Assembly (NCBI GenBank): GCA_963663375.1
Contig: OY760195.1
Coordinates: 62,001-126,000 of the forward strand
Source: JAYREN01 sp963663375
GTDB lineage: Bacteria > Acidobacteriota > Holophagae > Holophagales > Holophagaceae
Reading direction: 5' to 3'
Length of the DNA: 64,000 nt
Shown here in pieces: positions 1 to 8,311 of the stretch. The position numbers and the translations under genes were made by a program. How positions within the stretch are numbered: position 1 is the first letter of the stretch; each line of letters starts with the position of its first letter. The notes beneath the pieces were generated by a model. That model did no database searches. It worked only from the letters and a program-made list of their open reading frames with translations, and was not told the DNA's origin.

Positions 1-207
1 CTCGTGGCGCTGCCTCTCGGGCTATCGCTGCCGGAACTGGAGCGGTTCTGGCTGCTGTCCACCCTGGCCGCCCTGGAGGGCAATCGCACCCACTGCGCGC
101 AGCAACTCGACATCGCCCTGCGCACCGTGCGCAACAAGATCAACGAATACCGCGCCCAGGACTTTGAGATCCCGGCCAGCGGGCACGGGCGGGACAACGG
201 AGACTGA
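1..207 (+). CDS. C-terminal fragment of an NtrC-family sigma-54 response regulator (Fis-type HTH)
   Basis: Only the last ~68 codons are inside the window; the reading frame is open to the left edge. The visible part is a Fis/NtrC-type helix-turn-helix: an LPELERFWLLSTLAALEGN segment followed by the recognition helix region ending TVRNKINEY. In NtrC-family activators this is the DNA-binding domain that follows a sigma-54 AAA+ domain, which would lie upstream. The tail after the HTH is short and polar. The type of regulator is well supported. Its regulon is unknown, although the two flagellar operons in the window carry candidate sigma-54 promoters. Confidence 0.8.
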   Translation, partial: LVALPLGLSLPELERFWLLSTLAALEGNRTHCAQQLDIALRTVRNKINEYRAQDFEIPASGHGRDNGD

Positions 208-210
208 AGG

Positions 211-1155
211 TCACTCCTGCCGCCCGCTCCGGAGGTGGGGTGGCACTTTGATTCCTGCGGTGCTGCTGGTCTCGTGGCGGTAGAAGGCGGCGGTGATCTC
301 GGCGCCCAGCAGGAAAATAGCGCAGGAGTAGTAGAGGAAGGTGAGGCCCGCCACCATGCTCAGCATGGAGCCGTACATGATGCCCCAGGTAAAGGTGTGG
401 TTGAGGTAGACCGCGAAGCCCCACTTGGCCAGCCACCACAGGGCGGTGGAGATGGATGCGCCGAGAAAGGCATGGCGCCAATTCACGTGCAGGCGGGGGA
501 TGTGCTGGAGCAGCACCGTCACCACCACGAGGCAGAGCAGGGGCGGCAGGTAGGGCAGCAGTTCCGCCTGCTGGAAGGGCAGATGTCGGTAGAGGGCACC
601 ACCCACCAGCAGGGCGATGAAGAGCACCAGCAGCACCATGCCCCCCACCAGGATGTAGAGCTGGCGGAGCAGGGGATTCTTGCGGGTCTGGCGATGCTTC
701 TTGTTCCGCAGGCCGAAGACGTGGGCCAGGCTGGTGTCGAGCTGACCGATGCCCCAGTAGCTGCCAAAGACCAGCACGGGAATGGACAGCCACAGTCCAC
801 CGATCTGCTGGCTGTTGCGGATGGAGTCGGCCACGAAGCCCGGGGGCAGGAAGGGCACGATGGTTTCGAGCACCCGCTGGGTGGCCTCGGCGTAGGCGCC
901 CTTGCCGAGGATCAGGCCCAGCATCTTGAAGAGCAGGGTGCTCATGGGCACGAGGCTGATGATGAGCCAGAAACTGAGGCCCGCCGCATAGCTGAAACAA
1001 TCGTCCTTGTAGTACTTCCTCAGCACTTCCCCGGCAAAGGCGGCGCCGCGACCGAGCCGGGGAGAGGCCACGTTGAACCGCCGCCACAGCGCGATGGCCG
1101 TGGCCCGCAAGGCCCGGCTCGTCTGATTCAGGAAGGCGCGAATCCGCCGGAACAC
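211..1155 (-). CDS. YihY/BrkB family inner-membrane protein
   Basis: A 314-aa polytopic membrane protein of the YihY/BrkB (UPF0761) family. After a basic N-terminus it shows the family signature KDDCFSYAAGLSFWLIISLVP near residues 50-70. Hydrophobic segments follow at about 60-80, 120-140, 165-190, 200-220, 235-255 and 265-290, which matches the usual six-helix plan. The start is GTG at 1155 and the ribosome-binding site is weak. It is the last gene of a minus-strand run shared with the Nudix and Rel genes. The family was once linked to ribonuclease BN by error; its true role is not settled, so only the family is assigned. Confidence 0.85.
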   Translation of the reverse strand: MFRRIRAFLNQTSRALRATAIALWRRFNVASPRLGRGAAFAGEVLRKYYKDDCFSYAAGLSFWLIISLVPMSTLLFKMLGLILGKGAYAEATQRVLETIVPFLPPGFVADSIRNSQQIGGLWLSIPVLVFGSYWGIGQLDTSLAHVFGLRNKKHRQTRKNPLLRQLYILVGGMVLLVLFIALLVGGALYRHLPFQQAELLPYLPPLLCLVVVTVLLQHIPRLHVNWRHAFLGASISTALWWLAKWGFAVYLNHTFTWGIMYGSMLSMVAGLTFLYYSCAIFLLGAEITAAFYRHETSSTAGIKVPPHLRSGRQE

Positions 1156-1161
1156 TAGCGA

Positions 1162-1362
1162 CTAGAACCGAATGGGGTGGAGGGGCAGAAGATACATCAC
1201 CCAGGCCAGTACCAGACCGATGCCCAGCAGTCCCGCCGCGTGCTTCAGGATGCTGGCCCGGGTTCGCTCGGGGCGCAGGGTGGGGTGCAGCAGTCCAAGC
1301 ACCGCGGAGATGCCTAGACCCATGATGAAGAAATGGAGGACGTGGCTGTTGAGAAAGTGCAT
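1162..1362 (-). CDS. Small two-helix membrane protein, function unknown
   Basis: A 66-aa protein with two predicted transmembrane stretches (about residues 8-25 and 43-60) joined by a basic loop rich in Arg and Lys. It sits 6 bp upstream of the BrkB gene and 12 bp downstream of the Nudix gene on the same strand, so it is probably co-transcribed with them. I recognise no family. Coding is supported by tight packing and a sensible hydrophobic pattern, but it is short enough that this is not certain. Confidence 0.55.
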   Translation of the reverse strand: MHFLNSHVLHFFIMGLGISAVLGLLHPTLRPERTRASILKHAAGLLGIGLVLAWVMYLLPLHPIRF

Positions 1363-1374
1363 GGGAAAAGAGTA

Positions 1375-1992
1375 TCAGCGAACCGAACCGAGGGCATCCA
1401 GCCAGGCCTTCAGCACGTATGCCGTGGCGCCCCAGAGGGGGGCCACGGGTAATTCCAGGCGCCACGCCTGGATGGGAACACCCTGATGCTCAAGCGACTC
1501 TGTGGACCAGGGGGCCTGGAGCAGGGCCACCAGGGGCAGGCTCAGGGCGGCATGGATCTCGTAGCCGGGGTGGAACTGGAGGCGGGGAGCCTCCCACCGG
1601 AAGAAGACTGGGGTGAAGCGGGTGCGGGCCTTGGCCACGCCATCGGGGAAGCAGCCCAGTTCCCAGAGTTGCTCCGTGATGCCCAGTTCCTCCGCCAGTT
1701 CCCGCCGGGCGGTGGCCGGTAGATCCCGGTCCCCGGGCTCCACCATGCCCCCAGGGAAGGCCAGCTCCCCAGCATGCTGGGGTGCCGAATGGCCCCGCTG
1801 GACCAGCACGAGGCGACGGGCCCCGGCTGCATCTCCCCAGAGCACCACGGCCACCGCGGCTCGACGAGGGGACTCAGGCACCCAGGGGCTAAGCTTGTGG
1901 GGGGAAGGAGCGCGATTGGCGTAGCACAGGCTCTGGTGGACGATCGACCAGGGAATGGGCGGGGCCTCCTCGGGCGGTAGCCAGGCGTTCAT
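1375..1992 (-). CDS. Nudix hydrolase, CoA pyrophosphatase (NudL/PCD1) type
   Basis: A 205-aa Nudix protein. The Nudix box lies at about residues 77-99 and reads GGMVEPGDRDLP followed by ATARRELAEELGI, with the catalytic RE..EE..G core. FPGG immediately before the box and the overall length match the CoA-diphosphatase subgroup that splits coenzyme A into 3',5'-ADP and 4'-phosphopantetheine. Substrate assignment rests on this similarity only; other Nudix substrates are possible. The ATG at 1992 lies 9 bp after the rel stop codon, suggesting a common transcript. Confidence 0.8.
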   Translation of the reverse strand: MNAWLPPEEAPPIPWSIVHQSLCYANRAPSPHKLSPWVPESPRRAAVAVVLWGDAAGARRLVLVQRGHSAPQHAGELAFPGGMVEPGDRDLPATARRELAEELGITEQLWELGCFPDGVAKARTRFTPVFFRWEAPRLQFHPGYEIHAALSLPLVALLQAPWSTESLEHQGVPIQAWRLELPVAPLWGATAYVLKAWLDALGSVR

Positions 1993-2001
1993 GGGGTGTC
2001 G

Positions 2002-4227
2002 TCAGCGGGTGGAGCCGAAGATGGAACCCCGCACCCGCTCGACGGTGAAGACGCCCTTCAGCCTGCGCACGGCGGCCATGAGCTCGACGATGTGGGTGCG
2101 ATCCTTGACGCGGAGCGCGATGTGAAAGAGGCCGGCGCCGCCCTCGGTGGTGGAGGCGTTGAAGCGCTGCATGCTGAAACCCGCATGCTGGATGGCATCC
2201 GAGATGGCGGCCACCATGCCCGGGCGATCCTCGGTGGTGACGACGATCTCGGTGTCGAAGAGCCCCTTGCTCTGCTTGCCCCAGGCCACGCTGACGCGGC
2301 GCTCGGGATTGAGGGCCGTGGAGGCCAAGTGCGGGCACATGGAGCGGTGGATGCTGATGCCCCGGCCCCGGGTGGTGTAGCCCACGATCTCGTCGCCCCA
2401 GATGGGTTTGCAGCACTGGGCCAGGATGTAGAGCACGCCTACGTTTTCATCCACGAGCACCGTGTCGTCGCCGAAGGTCGTGGCCTTGTCCTCTGGTTTG
2501 CGATGGGTCTCCGGCAGCAGGGGTTCCAGCAGTTTGTGGGCGGAGATGCGGTTGAATCCCACCGAAACGTAGAAGGCCTCCCAGCTGGCCAGGTGCAGCT
2601 CCTTGAGCCTGGCTTCGAGGGCTGCGTGAACCTGGGGATCCTCGAGATGGATGTTGTGGGCCCGGGCCTCCCGCTCCAGCCGCTCCTTGCCCATGACGAT
2701 GGAATGGTTCCGCTCCTCTTCGCGGATGAAGGCCTGGATACGGCTGCGGGCACTGGCGCTCTTCACGATGGTGAGCCAGTCGCGGCTGGGCTTGTGGTCC
2801 GCCCGGGTGAGGATCTCCACCCGGTCGCCATTCTCCAGCACGTGGCGCAGGGGCACGATGCGGCCACTCACCTTGGCCCCCACGCAGTGGTGGCCCACTT
2901 CGGTATGGATGGCGTAGGCGAAGTCGATGGGTGTGGAACCCTCGGGCAGGCTGCGCAGGTCGCCCTTGGGCGTGAACACCTGGATGCGCCGGAAGGACAG
3001 TTCTCCCTTTAGGTTGGCCACCAGATCCCGGCTGTCCCGGGCGTCCTGGTGCAGCTCCACCATGCGGCGCAGGAAGGAGGCCTGGTTGATTTCTTGGCGA
3101 TTGGCGATGCGGCCTTCCTTGTAGGTCCAGTGGGAGGCGATGCCCGCCTCTGAATGCTCGTGCATCTCGTGCGTGCGGAACTGCACCTCGAAGCTGTCGC
3201 CCGAGGGCATGAAGACCGTGGTGTGGATGCTCTGGTAGCCGTTGTCCTTGGGCAGGCTGATGTAGTCCTTGAAGCGCCCCGGGATGGGTCGGTACAGCGC
3301 GTGAACGAGGCCCATGGCCGTGTAGCAAGCGGCGCGGTCGGGGCAGATGACGCGATAGGCCAGCCAGTCGTGGATGTCCTCCAGGCCCTTCTCCTGCACG
3401 CCCATCTTGCGCCAGATGCCGTAGAGATGTTTGACGCGCCCGTGCACCTCGGCCTTGATGCCCTGGGCCAATAGGGCGGATTCGAGGGTGCGCTGGATCT
3501 GGTCCATGAGGGTGGCGTTCTTGGCCCGCTTGGCCTCCACGCCGCGCTTCAGCTCCTCGAATCGCTGGGGCTCCAGGGTCGCGAAGGCCAGGTCCTCCAG
3601 TTCGGATCTCACCATCCCCATTCCCAGGCGGTTCGCCAGGGGCGCGAAGAGTTCCAGCGTTTCTCGGGCGATGCGCCGCCGCTTTTCTTCGCGCATGGAA
3701 GCCAGGGTGCGCATGTTGTGAAGGCGATCCGCCAGCTTCACCAGCAGCACCCGCACATCCTTGCCCATGGCCACCAGGAGCTTGCGGACATTCTCGGCGT
3801 TCATCAGGGTGCGGTCCGTGAAGTCCAACTTGGACATCTTGGTGAGGCCGTCCACGATCTCGGCGATTTCTTCGCCGAAGGCCTTGCGCACATCCTCCGG
3901 GTTCATCAGGGTGTCTTCGACGGTGTCGTGCAGCATGCCGCAGGCCACGCTCACGGCGTCGAGGCGCCACTCCGCCAGGCTCAGGGCGACGGCGAGGGGA
4001 TGAAAAAAGTAGGGCTCGCCGCTCTTGCGACGCTGGTTCTCGTGGGCCGCCTTGCCCACCTTGAAGGCCTTGTCCAGCAGGGAGGCATCGCCGCCGGGAT
4101 GATGCTTCAGGAAGGTCCGGCGCACCTCGGCGTAGGCGCCCTCCTGGGTGGGGCAGGTGTCAGGCCCCGAGGCGATATCCTCCCCCTCGCGGAGGACGAT
4201 CCCCTTGGTACTTTCGCCGTCGGCCAT
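2002..4227 (-). CDS. rel: Bifunctional (p)ppGpp synthetase/hydrolase, Rel/SpoT family
   Basis: A 741-aa protein with the full long-RSH domain order: HD hydrolase (HDTVEDT near residue 100), synthetase (RFKDYI and the NGYQSIHT motif), TGS domain (VFTPKGDLRSLPEGSTPIDFAY), a zinc-finger/CC region and a C-terminal ACT domain. An intact HD motif together with RFKD (rather than the EXDD of synthetase-only RelA) points to a bifunctional enzyme that both makes and destroys the stringent-response alarmone. The start chosen is ATG 4227 (MADGESTKG). Reading further upstream in the same frame would run into the preceding gene. It likely belongs to an operon with the oxidoreductase upstream and the Nudix gene downstream. 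Confidence 0.92.
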   Translation of the reverse strand: MADGESTKGIVLREGEDIASGPDTCPTQEGAYAEVRRTFLKHHPGGDASLLDKAFKVGKAAHENQRRKSGEPYFFHPLAVALSLAEWRLDAVSVACGMLHDTVEDTLMNPEDVRKAFGEEIAEIVDGLTKMSKLDFTDRTLMNAENVRKLLVAMGKDVRVLLVKLADRLHNMRTLASMREEKRRRIARETLELFAPLANRLGMGMVRSELEDLAFATLEPQRFEELKRGVEAKRAKNATLMDQIQRTLESALLAQGIKAEVHGRVKHLYGIWRKMGVQEKGLEDIHDWLAYRVICPDRAACYTAMGLVHALYRPIPGRFKDYISLPKDNGYQSIHTTVFMPSGDSFEVQFRTHEMHEHSEAGIASHWTYKEGRIANRQEINQASFLRRMVELHQDARDSRDLVANLKGELSFRRIQVFTPKGDLRSLPEGSTPIDFAYAIHTEVGHHCVGAKVSGRIVPLRHVLENGDRVEILTRADHKPSRDWLTIVKSASARSRIQAFIREEERNHSIVMGKERLEREARAHNIHLEDPQVHAALEARLKELHLASWEAFYVSVGFNRISAHKLLEPLLPETHRKPEDKATTFGDDTVLVDENVGVLYILAQCCKPIWGDEIVGYTTRGRGISIHRSMCPHLASTALNPERRVSVAWGKQSKGLFDTEIVVTTEDRPGMVAAISDAIQHAGFSMQRFNASTTEGGAGLFHIALRVKDRTHIVELMAAVRRLKGVFTVERVRGSIFGSTR

Positions 4228-4282
4228 GGAATGAGTTTGCGTCAGGGACGCTTCGCGTTCCAGGGGGAGGGCCGAAAAGAGG

Positions 4283-6001
4283 TTAGAAATCCTGAGTGAG
4301 TTCCGCCACCAGTTCCCGCACGGTGACGAGTTCCCGGAGCTTGTAGCCGTTGCTCCCCGTGAAAAAGAGTCCGGTCTCCTGCTTGCCGCTGCGGGCATCC
4401 TCCAGGCGATCCGCGATGCAGTAGCCCACGGCGCGGGCGCCCTCGCCATGGGCACAGGGGCTCACGCAATCACTGATGCAGCGGATGGCGGGGGCTTGAC
4501 CCTCGACGATGGACTTCTGCAGGCCCGAAAACACGGCCCGGCCGGGCATGCCCACGGGAGACTTGACCAGGCGAATGTCCTCTTTTTCGGCACGCAGGAT
4601 GACTTCCTTGAAGGCCGGAGCGGCATCGCATTCCAGGGTGCCGATGAAGCGGGTGGCCATCTGGACGCCCCCAGCCCCGAGGGCCAGGAATCGATCGATG
4701 TCGGCGCGATCCCAGACCCCGCCCGCCACGATCACGGGGAAATCGCCCCACTTGTCCCGCTCTGCGATCACGGGGCCGAGCAGGGCCTCCAGGGCGAAGG
4801 CCGGGTCCACGCACTGTTCGGCGCTGAAGCCTTGGTGACCGCCGGATTCGGGGCCTTCCAAAACCACCGCATCGGGCAGGCGATTGAACTTGCGCTGCCA
4901 GGTCTTGCAGATGAGGCCCAGGGCCCGGGCGGAAGAAACGATTGGAACCAGGGCCACATCCGCATTGCCAACGTATTCCGGCAGGCTGAGGGGCAGGCCG
5001 GCGCCGGAAATGATGAGCTTGGCGCCCGCGGCCACGGAGGCCCGCACGACCGGCTCATAGCCTTGGATGGCGCAGAGGATGTTCACGCCCACCGCACCCT
5101 TGCCTTCGGAGAGGCGAATGGCCTCTTTCAGAATTCGCGCCAGGGCTTCCGGATTATTGAGATTGTGGGGGCCGAGGGGCCTGCCCTGGCGGGATTCCAC
5201 CATCTCGGGATAGTGGTTGCCCGTGCCGATGGCGGATACGATACCCACGCAGCCTGCGCGGGCTGCGGCTCCGGCCAGCCGCTCCCAGGACACGCCCACG
5301 CCCATGCCCCCCTGCACGATGGGATAGGTGATCTCGAGGTTGCGAATCTTTAGCTTGGGGAGCTTGGGAGCACCCTCGCCCAGCACGTGGGCCGGAAGTT
5401 CAGAGAGTCTGGCGAAGCCCGGTATCTCTGCTGCGGCACCTGCGTGCAGCAGGGCCGGGGAACGGAGCTGGAGCCCCGCGACTCCTTCGATCTCCAGCAG
5501 GCTCTTGGCCTGCTCGACATCGCGACCGGCCTCGGCCAGGAGTGGCAGCCCGGTGCGTCGATGGATTTCCGCAAGGCGTTCGGGGAGGTCCGGCCCGCTT
5601 TCCACCACCAGCGCATGGGCGCCTTCCTGGGCGGTCCGTTCGGCTTCATCGGCGCTCTGAACGAAGGCGAGGCGGGGGATGCCGCAGTCCTGGAGGCTTT
5701 CCAGCAGCTCCGGGGCGGGGTCGGCACCATGGGCGATGAAGGGCACGCCGCGCTGGCGAGCCAGTTCGACGACTTCCTTGAAACGATCCATGAGGCCCTT
5801 GAGGTCCAGTCCCGCGCCTCGGGCCTTCTCGATCCAGGCTTCCAATTCGCCTTCACGGGGAAAAGCGGGGACGCGCAGGAGTCCCAATGCGCCACCTTGG
5901 GCCATGGCGCCGGCAAGCTCGAGTCCCTGACCTGGGAACCAGCCCTGCAGCAACCAAGGTTCCGCCCCGGGTTGGCCCAGCTTGGAAAAAAGATCCATCA
6001 A
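4283..6001 (-). CDS. Nitronate monooxygenase-like flavin oxidoreductase with an extra N-terminal barrel-like region
   Basis: A 572-aa protein. From about residue 225 it is a clear nitronate monooxygenase/2-nitropropane-dioxygenase family TIM barrel: the IVQGGMGVGVS start, SGAGLP, the GPESGGHQG loop near residue 380, the phosphate-binding VIVAGGVWDR segment and a GGVQMATRF stretch. The family binds FMN and oxidises nitronates or related substrates. Typical members are 320-370 aa. The ~220 residues added at the N-terminus look like a worn TIM-barrel half (alternating VPFIAHG, LAFVQSA, ALVVESG, LPLLAEAG strands), so this may be a duplication or fusion. Substrate unknown. It is first in the run leading to rel. 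Confidence 0.82.
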   Translation of the reverse strand: MMDLFSKLGQPGAEPWLLQGWFPGQGLELAGAMAQGGALGLLRVPAFPREGELEAWIEKARGAGLDLKGLMDRFKEVVELARQRGVPFIAHGADPAPELLESLQDCGIPRLAFVQSADEAERTAQEGAHALVVESGPDLPERLAEIHRRTGLPLLAEAGRDVEQAKSLLEIEGVAGLQLRSPALLHAGAAAEIPGFARLSELPAHVLGEGAPKLPKLKIRNLEITYPIVQGGMGVGVSWERLAGAAARAGCVGIVSAIGTGNHYPEMVESRQGRPLGPHNLNNPEALARILKEAIRLSEGKGAVGVNILCAIQGYEPVVRASVAAGAKLIISGAGLPLSLPEYVGNADVALVPIVSSARALGLICKTWQRKFNRLPDAVVLEGPESGGHQGFSAEQCVDPAFALEALLGPVIAERDKWGDFPVIVAGGVWDRADIDRFLALGAGGVQMATRFIGTLECDAAPAFKEVILRAEKEDIRLVKSPVGMPGRAVFSGLQKSIVEGQAPAIRCISDCVSPCAHGEGARAVGYCIADRLEDARSGKQETGLFFTGSNGYKLRELVTVRELVAELTQDF

Positions 6002-6116
6002 CCGCCTCCGCGATCCACCGATTCAGCCTTCGATCGCGAGCCTCGGCCGGTTCACGAACGAGACCATTCTAACCCGGAGCCGCATCATTCCTTGTCACAT
6101 TCCTGGTGGAGTTAGG

Positions 6117-7253
6117 ATGAACCACATGCGTGAATCATTTCGCCTCGTGGAACTGGAAGAAGCTCTGGCCCTCTTGGCGGAGGCCGTACCCTCGCCCTCC
6201 TGGGGGAGCATCAAGGCCGACCGCGATGATCCGCCCCTGGACCGGAGCGCCATGGATGGCATCTTGGTGCGTGCCTGCGAGGGCCTCGCCCCGCGCAGGG
6301 TTCTGGGCACGGTTTTCGCCGGTGATGATCCAGAACTCTTTTCGGTAGAGCCCGGGACCTGCGTGCGGATCATGACGGGGGCCTGCATTCCAGAGGGCGG
6401 TGACGCTGTCATCCCCGTTGAGTGTCTCGAAACACGGGGAGACTTGCTGGTGCCCCTGCAGGCGCCCAAGGTCGGGGACTACATTCGACGGCGCGGTGAT
6501 CAAGCCTTGGCCGGCGCGCTCCTGGTGGTGGAAGGCCAACCCTGGAATGCTGCGCGCCAGGGCCTGCTGGCCCAGGTGGGCCTGCCTCTGGCACCCCTGG
6601 GGCGGGTGAAGATCGGCATCGCGCCCACCGGGGATGAACTGCGGGGTGATCCCGCACCCTGGGAGATCCGGGATTCCAATGGCCCCATGCTGGCGGCCCT
6701 GGCCCATTCTCTGGGAGCCGAGGCCTTCGAGTTGCCGCCGGTACCCGACGATCCGCAGGCGGTGGCGACTTTCTTCCGCGCAAGGAAAGATTGCCGGATC
6801 CTGCTCACCGCCGGAGGCGTCTCCATGGGTGAGAAGGATCACCTGCCGCGGGTGCTGGCCGATCTCGGCGCCCGCATCCTCTTCCATAAGATCCGCCTGA
6901 AGCCCGGGAAACCCACCCTGGTTGCGACCCTGGGCGACCTCGTGATCCTGTGTCTGCCGGGCAACCCCGTCTCCGCCTACCTCAACGCCCTGTTGTTCCT
7001 GCCGGTGATCCTGGCCCGGCTCGAGGGTCGAGCCCTGCCGGACCCCTGGCGCCTTGGGCACCTGGAGCAAACGGTTTCCAATGCGGGCGATCGGCCGCTC
7101 TTGCACCCGTGCCGGAGGGAAGGTGATCGATTGGTTCCTCTGCCGAGCCGTGGCTCCGCCGATCTCGTTCGCCTCGCCCAGGCGGATGTCTGCGCCTGGA
7201 TTCCCGAAGGCGGCGCTGGGGCTGGGGCTGCGAGGTACCTCGAACTTTTGTGA
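6117..7253 (+). CDS. moeA: Molybdopterin molybdenumtransferase MoeA
   Basis: A 378-aa protein that inserts molybdate into adenylylated molybdopterin in the cytoplasm. Diagnostic motifs are DRSAMDGILV, an early MTGACIPEGGDAVIPVE segment, IAPTGDEL, TAGGVSMGEKDHLP, IRLKPGKPT and LPGNPVSA. The length is slightly shorter than the usual ~400 aa because the C-terminal domain IV is compact. ATG 6117 is preceded at 5-bp spacing by GGTGGAG; another in-frame ATG lies at 6126. It is divergent from the nitronate monooxygenase-like gene. No other molybdenum-cofactor genes are in view, so the user enzymes are unknown. Confidence 0.93.
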   Translation: MNHMRESFRLVELEEALALLAEAVPSPSWGSIKADRDDPPLDRSAMDGILVRACEGLAPRRVLGTVFAGDDPELFSVEPGTCVRIMTGACIPEGGDAVIPVECLETRGDLLVPLQAPKVGDYIRRRGDQALAGALLVVEGQPWNAARQGLLAQVGLPLAPLGRVKIGIAPTGDELRGDPAPWEIRDSNGPMLAALAHSLGAEAFELPPVPDDPQAVATFFRARKDCRILLTAGGVSMGEKDHLPRVLADLGARILFHKIRLKPGKPTLVATLGDLVILCLPGNPVSAYLNALLFLPVILARLEGRALPDPWRLGHLEQTVSNAGDRPLLHPCRREGDRLVPLPSRGSADLVRLAQADVCAWIPEGGAGAGAARYLELL

Positions 7254-7331
7254 ACCGTTTTCACCATTGGGCCTTCCTCCCGGCGGCGATGGGGACAGAA
7301 CCCGCCGCGGCAAACTCTGAGGTTGTGAACC

Positions 7332-7760
7332 ATGATCCGAAAAAGCCTGTTGCTTCTCATCGCCCTTTCGCTGCATGCCGACGAGAGCGGCTTCCTCCTG
7401 GAAGGCCAGTTGGCCCGGGAACGAAAGGGGCTCGACGCCAGCTACATCGGCATTTCAACGCGAGATACCTGGGACATCTCCTGGATCGCCTCCCTGGGGG
7501 TGACCGATTTTGCCGAGAGCGACAGCCGTGAGATGCGCGGTGCCATTGGACTCGGAGGCTTCGCCAAAAACAAAGGCATGGGTTTCGTGGAGGCCGTCGT
7601 GGCGGGGGGGGGACGCCATGGCGGAGGGGCTGGTCTCCGGGTGCGCGGTGCCTGGAGTGTGATTCCTCACGTGCATTTGGGCATCTACGGGGTGGCACTG
7701 GCCGGCAAGACGAGTCGGGGAGAAGTGGGCATCACATTCGGATTCCACTTCCCGCGCTGA
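7332..7760 (+). CDS. Predicted secreted or outer-membrane small beta-rich protein, unknown
   Basis: A 142-aa protein starting with a short signal-like segment (MIRKSLLLLIALSLHA). The remainder alternates hydrophobic and polar residues and ends in GITFGFHFPR, with an aromatic residue third from the end, a pattern seen in small beta-barrel or surface proteins. Gly-rich stretches (VAGGGRHGGGAGLRVRG) sit between the likely strands. I recognise no family. It follows moeA by 78 bp, probably with its own promoter. Confidence 0.6.
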   Translation: MIRKSLLLLIALSLHADESGFLLEGQLARERKGLDASYIGISTRDTWDISWIASLGVTDFAESDSREMRGAIGLGGFAKNKGMGFVEAVVAGGGRHGGGAGLRVRGAWSVIPHVHLGIYGVALAGKTSRGEVGITFGFHFPR

Positions 7761-7788
7761 ACGTAGGCGCTCCGGTTCAAGCACGGCG

Positions 7789-7815
7789 CGGTCGGTTCGC
7801 GGAGGGGGCGGGATT
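7789..7815. repeat. Partial duplicate of the tRNA-Ser(TGA) 3' end
   Basis: These 27 bases repeat positions 7957-7983 with a single mismatch. The second copy covers the CCA end, acceptor 3' strand and part of the T-arm of the minus-strand tRNA-Ser(TGA). The copies are 168 bp apart in the same orientation. The rest of the tRNA is absent from the first copy. A tRNA 3'-end duplication is the kind of trace left by site-specific integration followed by loss, but the gap between the copies is short and holds no recognisable mobile gene. Confidence 0.6.
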
Positions 7816-7964
7816 CCCCTGCGGGCCGCACGACTGGCTGCGCCCGCCGCGGACGCCTCCGACCGTCCACCGGACGGTCTCCGTCTGCGGCTACCGGCGC
7901 GCCATTCGTGATTTCGAATCCCGTCCCAGAATGCGGCGCGCCCCGCTGGCGCGGGGCGGTCGGT

Positions 7965-8054
7965 TGGCGGAGGGGGCGGGATTCGAACCCGCGGAGAGCT
8001 CACACCCTCGTCGGTTTTCAAGACCGGTGCCTTAAACCGCTCGGCCACCCCTCC
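7965..8054 (-). tRNA. tRNA-Ser (anticodon TGA)
   Basis: A 90-nt class II tRNA including an encoded CCA end (7965-7967). The acceptor stem GGAGGGG pairs fully with CCCCTCC, the D-arm carries GGCCGAGCGG, the anticodon loop is CTTGAAA with TGA at 8018-8020 on the complement, and a long variable arm is followed by GGTTCGAATCCC in the T-arm. The outermost anticodon-stem pair appears to be a C-A mismatch. It is divergent from the neighbouring serine tRNA. Confidence 0.93.
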
Positions 8055-8136
8055 ATCTCTCCATCATCGGCCAGGGCGGTGCGTTCCGGCAACAGTCCTT
8101 GCGGCTGCGCCCAGTTCTGGTACCATCTTGGGTCCG

Positions 8137-8229
8137 GGAGAGATGCCGGAGTGGCCGAACGGGCTCGCCTGCTAAGCGAGTGTATTGGGTAAACCAGTAC
8201 CCAGGGTTCGAATCCCTGTCTCTCCGCCA
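8137..8229 (+). tRNA. tRNA-Ser (anticodon GCT)
   Basis: A 93-nt class II tRNA with encoded CCA (8227-8229). The acceptor stem GGAGAGA/TCTCTCC is perfect; the anticodon stem CTCGC/GCGAG encloses the loop CTGCTAA with GCT at 8171-8173; a long variable arm and the T-arm motif GGTTCGAATCCC follow. It lies 82 bp from the divergent tRNA-Ser(TGA). Confidence 0.95.
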
Positions 8230-8234
8230 ACCTT

Positions 8235-8254
8235 GAGCCGCCCTCGGGCGGCTC
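8235..8254 (+). terminator. Hairpin terminator after tRNA-Ser(GCT)
   Basis: A perfect 8-bp stem GAGCCGCC/GGCGGCTC with a CTCG loop, followed by TTGTGTTGT, starting 6 nt after the tRNA 3' end. It fits an intrinsic terminator with a broken U tract. Confidence 0.7.
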
Positions 8255-8311
8255 TTGTGTTGTGGGGTATCGAGCGGCTTCAGCCCACACTGGGACGGAG
8301 GGAGGTTCGGA

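Noticed and set aside
2447..3970. A 507-codon minus-strand frame within rel
   Set aside because: Same-strand out-of-frame shadow of Rel with Arg/Pro/Gly-rich low-complexity content.
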